Assembly (NCBI RefSeq): GCF_014651615.1
Contig: NZ_BMXF01000001.1
Location: 434,001-498,000, forward strand
Source of the DNA: Persicitalea jodogahamensis
Lineage (GTDB): Bacteria; Bacteroidota; Bacteroidia; Cytophagales; Spirosomataceae
DNA length: 64,000 bases
Reading direction: 5' to 3'
This document shows positions 18,037 through 26,160 of this stretch, one piece after another. The notes beneath the pieces were generated by a model. That model was not told the origin of the DNA and did no database searches. It saw only the letters and a list, made by a program, of their open reading frames with translations. The position numbers were made by a program, and so were the translations under genes. Numbering within the stretch: the first letter of the stretch is position 1; the number at the start of each line of letters is the position of its first letter.

Positions 18037-18681
18037 ATGACTTTCGGTTTGTTTCTGATTACTTTTATTGGTGCCTACCTGCTAGGCTCCATTCCTACGT
18101 CGGTCTGGTATGGCATCGGCTACTTCGGCATTGACGTTCGCCAGCATGGTAGCGGCAACGCCGGGGCTACCAATACTTTTCGCATACTGGGCAAGCGAGC
18201 CGGTACCATCGTGATGCTGATCGACATCCTGAAGGGATGGACCGCCACCTGTCTGGCCTTGCTCTTGTACTATTTCAATGTGATTGGCTTAGAAGAACTT
18301 CTTTCTTACAAAATAGTCTTTGGGCTGGTCGCTATTGTGGGACATATCTATCCAATCTTTGTGAAGTTCAAAGGGGGCAAGGGAGTTGCAACGCTGCTAG
18401 GTATGGTGCTGGCAGTTCATAGCGAACTAGCCCTTGTTTGCATTACCATTTTCATTTTTACTCTGCTTACCTCACAATACGTGTCGCTGAGTTCGATGTT
18501 AGCCACCCTGGCCTTTCCGGTCTTCTCCCTGCTGGGCATGTTTGGTCAGCCCGAAACATTACTGGTTGTCTTCGGCTTCGTTATGTTTGTGCTGGTTGTC
18601 CTGACTCACAAAAAGAACATCGGCCGCCTGCTGTCGGGTAATGAAAGCCGGGTCAGAATTTTTGGTAACAAGAAAGAGTAA
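18037..18681 (+). CDS. plsY: acyl-phosphate:glycerol-3-phosphate acyltransferase
   Basis: A 214-residue inner-membrane protein with five or so hydrophobic helices. It moves an acyl group from acyl-phosphate to glycerol-3-phosphate, the first step of phospholipid synthesis. All three conserved motifs are visible: GSIPTSVWYG near residue 17 (motif 1), the glycine-rich GSGNAGATNTFRILGKRAG near 38-56 (motif 2) and FKGGKGVATLLG near 111 (motif 3). The start ATG follows a good candidate promoter. The DUF6265-like gene starts 3 bases after the stop. Confidence 0.95.
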   Translation: MTFGLFLITFIGAYLLGSIPTSVWYGIGYFGIDVRQHGSGNAGATNTFRILGKRAGTIVMLIDILKGWTATCLALLLYYFNVIGLEELLSYKIVFGLVAIVGHIYPIFVKFKGGKGVATLLGMVLAVHSELALVCITIFIFTLLTSQYVSLSSMLATLAFPVFSLLGMFGQPETLLVVFGFVMFVLVVLTHKKNIGRLLSGNESRVRIFGNKKE

Positions 18682-18684
18682 ATC

Positions 18685-19191
18685 ATGAAATCAGGACACT
18701 CCCGTATTTTCAATTTGCTGGCTATTTTCGTAGTCGGTTCCCTTCTGTCTTTTCCCGCTCATGCCCAGAAAGGCAGTCTCTCCGACCTGAGTTTTCTGGA
18801 AGGACACTGGCTAGGTACTTTCAACGGCGGACCGATCGAAGCTTCCTGGACAGCCCCGGCGTCCGAGAATATTATCGGGTACATCCGCATGATGAAAGAC
18901 GACAAACCAACGATGTACGAACTATTTGTTTTTGAGCAAACCGACAACGGGCCCGTAGCGATGGTGAAACATTTCAAGCCGGGCATGGTGGCTCTGGAAG
19001 AGAAGGAAGTACACGATCATTACGTGTTTTTGTCCGCGAAAAAAAATCAGGCACTTTTCGAGAAGGACGATGCCAAGGTGCGCATTATCTACGAACGCCG
19101 GAAAAAGGATCAACTCGTGATCCGCAGAGGGAGCAAGACCAATGAAGAGTGGCAGTTTGTGGATTTGTTCATATTTGAAAAAATCCCCTGA
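18685..19191 (+). CDS. exported DUF6265-like protein
   Basis: A 168-residue protein with a signal peptide (LLAIFVVGSLLSFPAHAQ). The mature part begins LSDLSFLEGHWLGTFNGGPIEASWTAP, a pattern (F-L-x-G-x-W ... E-x-W) typical of DUF6265/lipocalin-like small beta-barrels, followed by GPVAMVKHFKPGM. The molecular function is unknown. It is probably cotranscribed with plsY, 3 bases upstream. The family call is from memory of the motif pattern. Confidence 0.65.
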   Translation: MKSGHSRIFNLLAIFVVGSLLSFPAHAQKGSLSDLSFLEGHWLGTFNGGPIEASWTAPASENIIGYIRMMKDDKPTMYELFVFEQTDNGPVAMVKHFKPGMVALEEKEVHDHYVFLSAKKNQALFEKDDAKVRIIYERRKKDQLVIRRGSKTNEEWQFVDLFIFEKIP

Positions 19192-19208
19192 ACAGATTTG
19201 AGGGTCTT

Positions 19209-19231
19209 GAAGCTGCAACGTGACTAGCTTC
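19209..19231. terminator. weak convergent inverted repeat
   Basis: GAAGCT (19209-19214) and AGCTTC (19226-19231) form a 6-bp stem with an 11-base loop in the 49-base gap between two convergent genes. No U-tract follows, so intrinsic termination is only a possibility. Confidence 0.25.
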
Positions 19232-19240
19232 TACTTCGCA

Positions 19241-20896
19241 TTATAGTTTCGGCTCCACCCAAAGTGCTGTGCAACTCATTACAAATAGCACCAGCCAAAT
19301 CCAATCGTCTACCTTCTGTTGTCGCTGCGGTTTAGAACTTAGAGTGACAGCCGAAAACCGCGCCGCCCGCTGCGCCCGAACGTAATCGTTCATCCGGCGG
19401 GTCAGGAAAAGAGCGGATGTCGAATCTTCCACAAAGACTTCGGCCGAATCACCCAGCGCCAGCCAGCCCGCTTGTCCGAAAAAGTACTGAGACTTTGCTG
19501 AATATTCATTTAGTGGAGAATATGACAGTGCAAGCGTATCCTGACCGACTTGAAGCTGCCCAGGTAGTTGCAGGTCAGCATTGATAAGAATATCCCCCGA
19601 AAGGCATTTGAACAAAGGCGCCTCTGCCAATAACATACTTTTCAAAGGCGGCTGCACCTGCGCCAAAATCGTATCCCAGACTTTGGCGTAAGCCACACTG
19701 TCGCCACTAAGTTTGAGGGGAAAGGTTTCATTCAGCAGACTCACGCCCACTTTACCGACCTTACGCCAGACTGCCACGGGGTAGTTGGGCGTTAGCAGTT
19801 GCGGCAGTGATTCATTAAATTTGTAGGGTAAAGCGGTTAGGTTCGGCTGCAATCGTATCAAGGTCTCGGTGGTATTCCTCCTTACGGAAAAGCCCGTTCC
19901 CAACGCGCGGTTGATGATGGCAAAGTTCGCTTCGGGCTGAGTTGTACCGATGAAGAGCACGCTTTTTCCGGCGGCCAGGACTTTTTTTACCTGACTATTT
20001 GCGGCATTACTGGCATCGGTGATAATCACATCCGGCAATGCGTCTTTTTCGACGCCTTCGTTGATGGTGGTACTTTGCTGAATACCCTTGGAGACGGTCG
20101 TATTTATGGTTACGGCGTCCCCCCGGCGGCCCAACCATTCCGCAAGAGTGCGGCTCTCAAAATCGGGGTTGTCCAGAATAAATTGGTAAGAAAGTACCGG
20201 GCGCGGGCGAACGAAAAAGCGGAGTGTATCCACGAAAGTACTTTCAAGGAAAAGCTCTATCGAAGTACGGCCCTCGCTGAATGCGGGAAAAGTAAGCGAA
20301 AAGGATTTTTGCTTCTCGGAAATCTCGACGCTATCCAGCGTTTCTCCCGCGTATTTTATTTTGATCCATTGTTTTTCAGAAGTGTTCACAACTCCGGAAA
20401 TGCGCTGCCATTCACCCTGCCGGAGGATACCTTGCCAACTGAGGTTTTGAATTTGATTTCTCGTAAAGTACGGTTGCCAATCCACTGCCCCAGAACCAAT
20501 TTGTGAAAGCAGGTCAGCGGCAAAGTCCTGCCCCAAAAGGGTTAGCGAATCAAAGTTGTTCACTAATTTTTTCTTCAAAAACTCCTGCGCTCCGAATCGT
20601 TCTTTTAAGCCCAGGCTGTCCTGATATTGGCGGGCTACAGCATTGGGTACTTCTTGCCCGACCAGCATAGCCCGGCGAGAATCCGTGGTCGTAGTCCAGG
20701 TGGGCTGCATAAAGTACCCCAACAACACCAGCCATAGCAACAGATTGAGTAGCCCTTTAATCCATTTCCGACGCGGCGGCAAAGTCTTGTTTTTCCACAA
20801 AATTCCGGCAACTACCGTTAGAAAAGCCGCCAGCAAAATGAGCAAAACCCAGTGTAAGAAATCAGAAGAATTGAAGGGAGAATCGAAAGAAATCAT
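19241..20896 (-). CDS. membrane protein of the DUF58/BatA operon, GATase-like middle
   Basis: A 551-residue protein with two N-terminal helices (LHWVLLILLAAFLTVVAGILW and GLLNLLLWLVLLGYFMQP) and one C-terminal helix (DWIWLVLFVMSCTALW), so its large middle is probably periplasmic. Residues about 285-340 (LPDVIITDASN...KSVLFIGTTQPEANF) recall the class-I glutamine-amidotransferase-like fold found in uncharacterised proteins of these operons. No catalytic triad is evident. It is the last gene of a set joined by ATGA overlaps; its ATG overlaps the upstream stop at 20893-20896. The function is not known. Confidence 0.72.
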   Translation of the reverse strand: MISFDSPFNSSDFLHWVLLILLAAFLTVVAGILWKNKTLPPRRKWIKGLLNLLLWLVLLGYFMQPTWTTTTDSRRAMLVGQEVPNAVARQYQDSLGLKERFGAQEFLKKKLVNNFDSLTLLGQDFAADLLSQIGSGAVDWQPYFTRNQIQNLSWQGILRQGEWQRISGVVNTSEKQWIKIKYAGETLDSVEISEKQKSFSLTFPAFSEGRTSIELFLESTFVDTLRFFVRPRPVLSYQFILDNPDFESRTLAEWLGRRGDAVTINTTVSKGIQQSTTINEGVEKDALPDVIITDASNAANSQVKKVLAAGKSVLFIGTTQPEANFAIINRALGTGFSVRRNTTETLIRLQPNLTALPYKFNESLPQLLTPNYPVAVWRKVGKVGVSLLNETFPLKLSGDSVAYAKVWDTILAQVQPPLKSMLLAEAPLFKCLSGDILINADLQLPGQLQVGQDTLALSYSPLNEYSAKSQYFFGQAGWLALGDSAEVFVEDSTSALFLTRRMNDYVRAQRAARFSAVTLSSKPQRQQKVDDWIWLVLFVMSCTALWVEPKL

Positions 20897-23076
20897 AAAA
20901 GGCGTCGCCAGAAGGCGGCTTCCAGTTTCGGGTCGCTGCGGTGGGAGGAGGTAGTCTGCCAGGCTGGGTTGGCTAAGGGCATAAGAAATGCTTTTGCTCG
21001 CGTTTTCTCCTTGTCAGAGAGTTTTTTTCCACTCGCCAGTTTCTGCAGGTCGCCCAGCACTGCCCAGTTCTTTAGCCCGCTGTTGATTGTAGTTTCGGCC
21101 AGTTGGGCACCCACTTGCTGGACATCCCGCTGCTGCGTCGCCGATAATTTGGGTAGTTCCAGATACCCAAGTACCCGGCTCACCTTGACGGCCAGTTGCT
21201 CACGTTCGTAGCTCCGTTCCTGTCGGTAGCGTTCGTTGATTTTGTCGAGTTCGCCCGTCAGGCGGGTTTCCTTGATTTTCAGGGGCGGCGGATCGAAGCC
21301 ACTTTTCTTGACGTAAGTACGGGCCTTTTGCTGGGCGGTTTTGAGATATTCCAGCGCCTTGTTTTCAAAGGGTAATGCCTTCTCGGGTTCGTACAGACGC
21401 AGGTGTAGTTCCGACTGCCACATTTGTTCCAGCGCCATTTTTAGCAGAGAGCGGGTAGATTGTTCGTGAAAAGTATTCACCTCTGCGTCATCGTGCGCAT
21501 GAACATACTGCTCCATCAGCGCGGCCAGCGGGTCCTGCGACTCGGCCGGCGAGGTAGAGCCGTGATCGTGATCGTGTGATGGCGTTTCTACTACCGCCGC
21601 GTGTTCTTCTTCGGTATCATGCTTGTGCATGAATCCTTCCAGCGAGGCTCCGCCGCCGTCATGTTCATCCGGTGGACCTCCACCGCCAATATTCGTTTCG
21701 AATTCTTCTCCCAAAAACTGCCCGTAACGCAGCCGAAGTACTTTCTGATCGAAACCGATTTCATTAGAGGTAGATTTGAATTCTTTGTCGCTGATTTTTT
21801 TGCGTTTCGCGATCAGCTTTTCCGTGTCGATGATAATCTGCCGTTGCGAGCGGAAGTACTCCGGCATTCGGTTCACGGCCATCGTCGCCAGTTCGGATTC
21901 TTCCATCCGCGTAGTGTCGCGATACACAATGAAGTAGGTATCCGACTTGGTGAAATTGGCTTCCGGCTGACGGTTGTCCACGGCGGCCCAATAGTAGTAC
22001 AATTCGTCGCCGGGCGTGAAATCCAGCGCTTTCAGGTCAAGTACTTTGGTGAGATTTGCTTCCCGGAAAGTACTTGGATTCAGCGGCAGACGAACTTCCC
22101 GGAACTTCACGTTCTCGCCCGAACCCCGCGCCAGCGTGGCAACGATGAATGCGTTCTGCACCCGAAAGTCGTCGGAGATTTTGGCCGAGACAGAAACCTT
22201 TTTGGCGTCGTTCAGTAAATGATATCGGTAGAGTTCCTTGCTCGCGGGCGTAATTTTGGGTGGCAAATCGGGCTGTGCTTCCAGCCGATAAAACTCCGAC
22301 TGCCACACCAGCGAATCGTCCCGGTAGGCTTTCAGGTTATAAATGCCCGAATGCAGTAGTCGGTCGCGGTACTCATAAGTACCTCCTTTTTTCTGGAAAA
22401 TATTCCCCTGACTTTTGCCGTCCGATAGCCGCAGCGAAATGCCTGCCGCGTTCGCGAGTTTGACCTGCCAGGCCAGCCGCGAACCACTCAGCGCCGCCAC
22501 ATTTAGATCCGTGGATTCGGAAGCCCGCAAACCTGAATAAGCCGGAGGTTGGACAGTCACTTGCGCCGATTGCAGACTGGGCGGCAGTACTTCCTGCTTT
22601 TCCGTTTTTTGATTAAAAACCTTTTGCTCCGTTTTATCGATTCTGCTTTTTGACTCAAGATAAGGTACCGTCAGCCGAAATAGAACTGCTCCCAGTAGCA
22701 GCAGAGCATAAGGCCAGAGCTGCGCCCGCCAAACGCTTGGTGGGGTTTGGCCTTCGATTTGGGCATACAATCGCTCCAGCTGCAATTGCTCCGCCAGATT
22801 CAGGTTTTCCTTGTCCAGCAACGCCAGGCTGTATTCGGTGCCTTGTACTTTTTGGTGAATGAGGGCGAAGGCTTCCGGTTTTTTGGGTTCGTAAATTTTA
22901 GTAATAAAAGTACCCGCCAAAATCGCCGCCACTGTGGCGGCCATCTGAATTACCAGCGAATCCGTTAAGGCCGAAGCGATTATCAACGCCGCGGCAGCCA
23001 GCAACGCGCAACGCAGCAGAGCATTGGCGTACAACTGGGTTCGGACCGAAGCAATCAGGCGGTGGAGTTCGCTCAT
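20893..23076 (-). CDS. DUF4175-like membrane protein with His-rich insert
   Basis: I chose the ATG at 23076 (MSELHRLIASVRTQ) over the longer frame because it gives a 4-base ATGA overlap with the upstream stop and removes an implausible Cys/Tyr-rich N-terminus. The 727-residue product has two N-terminal helices (LRCALLAAAALIIASAL and IQMAATVAAILAGTF), another near residue 125 (WPYALLLLGAVLFRLTV), Ig-like beta segments, and a long helical C-terminus with coiled-coil character. Residues about 470-532 are rich in His, Asp and Glu (HDHDHG). The architecture fits DUF4175-type proteins of BatA/DUF58 operons. The role is unknown, probably envelope integrity. Confidence 0.72.
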   Translation of the reverse strand: MSELHRLIASVRTQLYANALLRCALLAAAALIIASALTDSLVIQMAATVAAILAGTFITKIYEPKKPEAFALIHQKVQGTEYSLALLDKENLNLAEQLQLERLYAQIEGQTPPSVWRAQLWPYALLLLGAVLFRLTVPYLESKSRIDKTEQKVFNQKTEKQEVLPPSLQSAQVTVQPPAYSGLRASESTDLNVAALSGSRLAWQVKLANAAGISLRLSDGKSQGNIFQKKGGTYEYRDRLLHSGIYNLKAYRDDSLVWQSEFYRLEAQPDLPPKITPASKELYRYHLLNDAKKVSVSAKISDDFRVQNAFIVATLARGSGENVKFREVRLPLNPSTFREANLTKVLDLKALDFTPGDELYYYWAAVDNRQPEANFTKSDTYFIVYRDTTRMEESELATMAVNRMPEYFRSQRQIIIDTEKLIAKRKKISDKEFKSTSNEIGFDQKVLRLRYGQFLGEEFETNIGGGGPPDEHDGGGASLEGFMHKHDTEEEHAAVVETPSHDHDHGSTSPAESQDPLAALMEQYVHAHDDAEVNTFHEQSTRSLLKMALEQMWQSELHLRLYEPEKALPFENKALEYLKTAQQKARTYVKKSGFDPPPLKIKETRLTGELDKINERYRQERSYEREQLAVKVSRVLGYLELPKLSATQQRDVQQVGAQLAETTINSGLKNWAVLGDLQKLASGKKLSDKEKTRAKAFLMPLANPAWQTTSSHRSDPKLEAAFWRRLL

Positions 23077-24266
23077 GCGTTTCTTGTCAGGGCAACAATT
23101 CGCTCCAAAATAACAAGAATGAGCAATAGGATAAAAATGATTTGCTGCGTAGAGGCCGAAAAATTTCCGGCCATTCGGGTAGCAGGCGTAAATAAAGTCT
23201 GCCACTCCGCTGCGCTCATGGGCGTAGGATTACCCTTGATTTTCCAATGGTCCAGCAGTTGCTCCCCCAGCCATTTGGGTAGTTGACCGTCGGCGACCAG
23301 TGACGAAGCCTGTGGCGTCAGTTTTTCGGGGAAATATACGACATTCGGGTAGGCCGACATTCCTGCCTGATTCGTTACTAAGTACAACGTTGCGGGTTGC
23401 GGTGCGGCGGGTTTTGTCTCCGTGACAACCACATATGACGGACGAGCCATATTTTCCTTTTCCGCTACTTCGATTTCCAGATTGTAGACTTCGCCAAAGG
23501 CCCGCAATGCGGCCGCAGCGGTTTTGCGTTCGAGGGGATTTTTTAAGTCGATTGTGGCTCTGAGCGTTCCTTCGGCTATAGGCTGCGCCGCGAAAGTCAC
23601 GGCAGGATCGTCGGAATCCGTAGCCAGGCGATTACTGGCATTGACGTAAAGCTTTTGATTATCCGTAACGAGCCGGTAGTTGCGAATACTTTTCCCAAGC
23701 GTATCGACCACTGCGTGCAGACGGAATTTGGCGGGCGTTTGGATAAAAGGCAGAGGGTTCGGGAGCCGCTCGTTTTTAATATAAAGGTGTAGTTCCGCTC
23801 CTTCCCGTGCGATTTGATTCAGGGATTTTTGTAAAAGTACGGTATTCCAGGCGCTACGTTCGGCGAGTGGTACTTTGAGTTCGTCGGCAGCGGGCGTCGT
23901 AGGTGTCAGCCAATACATCTCTTCGCCGTCGCGTCGGGCTTTTTCCAATTCGAAGCGGTAGTTGTTCACCACAAAATCATCAGGCTGCACGAGGTGGATT
24001 TTTTGTAAAGTACCTGCTCCACTTTTACTATTAAAAAGGGGCTCACTCAACAAGAAAACCAGCGTGAGTACTACCAAACAGCGCAGCGCCAGCAACAAAA
24101 GTTGATCCAGCCGCAACCCCCGCCGCGACTGCTGGTTTTTCTCGAACAGAAATCGCGTGGCGGCCCAGGCAATGACCTTCCCCTTTTTCTGGTGCCAGAA
24201 GTGGAGGGCAATCGGGATGGCGATGGCCAAAGTACCCCAAAGGAGAGCGGGTTGGAGAAATTGCAT
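23073..24266 (-). CDS. BatA N-terminal-domain membrane protein
   Basis: The ATG at 24266 gives MQFLQPALLWGTLAIAIPIALH, the hallmark opening of the BatA/aerotolerance N-terminal domain (PF07584), so 37 codons of the longer frame are dropped. The 397-residue protein has a second helix (LLLLALRCLVVLTLVFLLSEPLF) and a C-terminal one (IIFILLLILVILERIVAL), with the middle outside the membrane. In many Bacteroidota, moxR, DUF58 and BatA genes form operons linked to stress tolerance. Here DUF58 lies upstream, but an opposite-strand toxin remnant sits between, 38 bases from this start. No moxR gene is nearby. The stop overlaps the next ATG (23073-23076). Confidence 0.8.
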   Translation of the reverse strand: MQFLQPALLWGTLAIAIPIALHFWHQKKGKVIAWAATRFLFEKNQQSRRGLRLDQLLLLALRCLVVLTLVFLLSEPLFNSKSGAGTLQKIHLVQPDDFVVNNYRFELEKARRDGEEMYWLTPTTPAADELKVPLAERSAWNTVLLQKSLNQIAREGAELHLYIKNERLPNPLPFIQTPAKFRLHAVVDTLGKSIRNYRLVTDNQKLYVNASNRLATDSDDPAVTFAAQPIAEGTLRATIDLKNPLERKTAAAALRAFGEVYNLEIEVAEKENMARPSYVVVTETKPAAPQPATLYLVTNQAGMSAYPNVVYFPEKLTPQASSLVADGQLPKWLGEQLLDHWKIKGNPTPMSAAEWQTLFTPATRMAGNFSASTQQIIFILLLILVILERIVALTRNA

Positions 24267-24304
24267 TGCTTTGAACGTTCGCTTGCTTTTGGGTCGTGAA
24301 GATA

Positions 24305-24514
24305 ATGAAAGTGCCGGACGTAATTGAACGTCGCTATTATCGAGGCATAAAGAATTTATTCGATATATACCTACCAATTGTGGAGGGGGTATTTATTTAT
24401 GATAATTCGGATGGTGAACCCGAACTTTTGGCACAAAAAACGGTTGATGGAAATCTTGTAGTTTTGAATAATTTGAAATTTAAAGAAATAGAAAATTACT
24501 ATGACTACCGTTGA
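24305..24514 (+). pseudogene. C-terminal remnant of a zeta-toxin-like P-loop kinase
   Basis: The 69-residue frame begins MKVPDVIERRYYRGIKNLFD, continues through IYLPIVEGVFIYDNSDGEPELLAQKT and ends YYDYR. This matches the C-terminal end of zeta-toxin-like AAA/P-loop proteins (about 200 residues, typically ...GGHxIPxxVIERRYxxGIxNLF...xxDNSxxxPELIA). The N-terminal Walker A half is absent: the frame is closed by TGA at 24272-24274 and the BatA-like gene starts at 24266 on the other strand. The segment is visibly AT-rich relative to its neighbours, suggesting transfer followed by truncation. A GTG at 24296 is an alternative start. The family match is from memory and needs a search. Confidence 0.68.
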
Positions 24515-24653
24515 AGAGCAAATTGAATTGAGAGATAAGATTCAGACGGGTCTAAAAAAAACCTACGAAAAACTCATCGAGTTTAAAAAGAAGAAAGGCA
24601 CTGACCTTGTGGTGATGCGCGATGGAAAAATCGTGAGAATAAAGCCTGAGTAG
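24501..24653 (+). CDS. small partner protein of the zeta-toxin-like gene
   Basis: A 50-residue frame (MTTVEEQIELRDKIQTGLKK ... DGKIVRIKPE) overlaps the end of the toxin remnant by 14 bases. It is predicted to be one charged helix followed by a short beta hairpin (LVVMRDGKIVRIKP). Small proteins of this shape commonly sit beside zeta-like kinases in Bacteroidota and may be antitoxins; that is inference. It appears intact although the toxin is truncated, and it ends 12 bases before the convergent DUF58 gene. Confidence 0.58.
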   Translation: MTTVEEQIELRDKIQTGLKKTYEKLIEFKKKKGTDLVVMRDGKIVRIKPE

Positions 24654-24665
24654 ATTTTTTTACTT

Positions 24666-25526
24666 CTATCGCTTCACCAGAAAATCCCGCAAAACTACCG
24701 CGATAGGGTCGCTCAGTCGGGCGCGAATCAGATGCACGTGGGGTAGTCGCAGGGCTTCTTCCAGATCGTCCAGGTACTTCGTGGCATTCTGGCGAAATGT
24801 TTCGCGTACCGCGTCGGCTTCGAGTTCTACTTCGCGGCCTGTTTCCAGGTCCTGAAAGCGGTAAAAACCTTTCAGGTCAAATTCCATTTCCTGGTCACCC
24901 AGAATTTGGAAGATAACTACCTCCCGTCGCGGATTGGCGATACTCTTGATAAAGTCGATCCATTCATCGCCGACCTGCCACAAGTCCGAAACGAAGACAA
25001 GCATTTCCTTTTGCCGGGTGTAGAATTCCGGGAAAGTACCCGCTCCGTTCCGCCATTCGCCGCGCGCCTCAGCTTTTTCCAGACCAAACAAAATCTTCTG
25101 AAACGCCTGCTTGCCTGCAACGGCGATGGTCTGCAAAGTACCCTCTTGCAGGGCGTACAAACTCATGGCATCACCTTGCCGATAACCCAGATACGCCAGC
25201 GACGCCAGCAGAATCCGGGCGTAATCCAGGCGGCTGATTGCCTGTTCGGCGTAGTTCATGGAGCCGGAAAGATCCAGCAAAAAGCGGATGTGCAGACTGC
25301 TCTCCGTGGCCGACTCGCGTACCTGGTGTTTGCCCGTACGGGCGTAGAGTTTCCAATCGATGCGCTTGGGATCGTCGCCGGGCTGGTAGTGGCGGTATTG
25401 CTCGAATTCCACGCCAACGCCGGAACGCCGGCTGCCGTGAATGCCCAGCCAGAGTTCTTCACTGACCAGTTTTCCGGCCAGTTGGAGGTTGTTGAGTTTG
25501 ATAAGATCGGCAGCGAGGTGGGGCAT
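24666..25526 (-). CDS. DUF58 domain protein (vWA-like)
   Basis: A 286-residue cytoplasmic protein with the DUF58 signature GIHGSRRSGVGVEFEQYRHYQPGDDPKRIDWKLYAR at residues 29-64, where the conserved YxPGDDxRxIDW motif is complete. A von Willebrand A-like region follows (IRFLLDLSGSMNYAE, with the DxSGS metal site). Such proteins accompany MoxR ATPases and BatA proteins. Its downstream operon partners are now separated from it by the opposite-strand toxin remnant. Predicted start ATG at 25526; a CAAATGTA (minus TACATTTG) lies 6 bases upstream. Confidence 0.88.
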   Translation of the reverse strand: MPHLAADLIKLNNLQLAGKLVSEELWLGIHGSRRSGVGVEFEQYRHYQPGDDPKRIDWKLYARTGKHQVRESATESSLHIRFLLDLSGSMNYAEQAISRLDYARILLASLAYLGYRQGDAMSLYALQEGTLQTIAVAGKQAFQKILFGLEKAEARGEWRNGAGTFPEFYTRQKEMLVFVSDLWQVGDEWIDFIKSIANPRREVVIFQILGDQEMEFDLKGFYRFQDLETGREVELEADAVRETFRQNATKYLDDLEEALRLPHVHLIRARLSDPIAVVLRDFLVKR

Positions 25527-25531
25527 GATCG

Positions 25532-25539
25532 CAAATGTA
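25532..25539 (-). promoter_or_regulatory. candidate -7 box close to the DUF58 start
   Basis: The minus strand reads TACATTTG, an exact TAnnTTTG match, ending only 5 bases before the ATG at 25526. If used, transcription would start at or about the start codon, giving a leaderless message. No -33 box is seen at the right spacing, so support is weak. Confidence 0.25.
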
Positions 25540-25662
25540 AGGTACCTTGAGTAGGAAACTAATAGTAGCGCTTATTTCTCTGATAGACAAAGTCGGACTT
25601 TTCAGATATATTGCTGCTTTATAGGATACATAGGAAATATTAAATCATATGTCCGCCAAGCT

Positions 25663-26145
25663 ATGAAAAAAATAATCCACACCTTCTTTTTCCTGGGTGG
25701 GATGGTAAGTCTGGCAGGCTGCTACGACTGCGGTCCGAGGGCTGAACCTACCATTAGTCTTTCGGTTTCGCGCAACGACACTCCCACTTCTTCTCTACAA
25801 AGAGTCAGTGCCGTTGGGGTGAAATCCGATTCTCTCTTCCGGCAGTTTAGAATAAAAGGAGGCAGTGGCTCGGGGCAACTCCCGCTTTCGCTGCTGCAGG
25901 ATAGCACGACCTATCTGTTCTATTTTGCGGACCGGGTAGATACCTTGACACTCTTTTACAAAAGAATCTTCGATACCCGCAGCGAATGCGGTTACTATCT
26001 GGACATCGCCGAACCGGACGGGCCGCGTTTCCATAGTACATTCGGCAATACTACGGCTACTTACTACCCCTACACTGGCAAGGTGGAAGGACTGAATGGC
26101 AGCGGTGCGTACGGAATTTTGGTCGACGCGACTAGTTACAACTAG
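25663..26145 (+). CDS. lipoprotein, DUF6452-like
   Basis: A 160-residue protein with a lipoprotein signal (FFFLGGMVSLAGC, Cys20), followed by YDCGPRAEPTISLSVSRND. The mature part is beta-rich, with a late CGYYLDI segment (residues near 108) typical of small DUF6452-type Bacteroidota lipoproteins. Function is unknown. The next gene, a barrel-like protein, starts 15 bases later, so the two probably form a pair: a surface or periplasmic lipoprotein with an outer-membrane protein. The pairing of these two families is common in the phylum. Confidence 0.68.
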   Translation: MKKIIHTFFFLGGMVSLAGCYDCGPRAEPTISLSVSRNDTPTSSLQRVSAVGVKSDSLFRQFRIKGGSGSGQLPLSLLQDSTTYLFYFADRVDTLTLFYKRIFDTRSECGYYLDIAEPDGPRFHSTFGNTTATYYPYTGKVEGLNGSGAYGILVDATSYN

Positions 26146-26160
26146 ATACTTCATTTTAGC

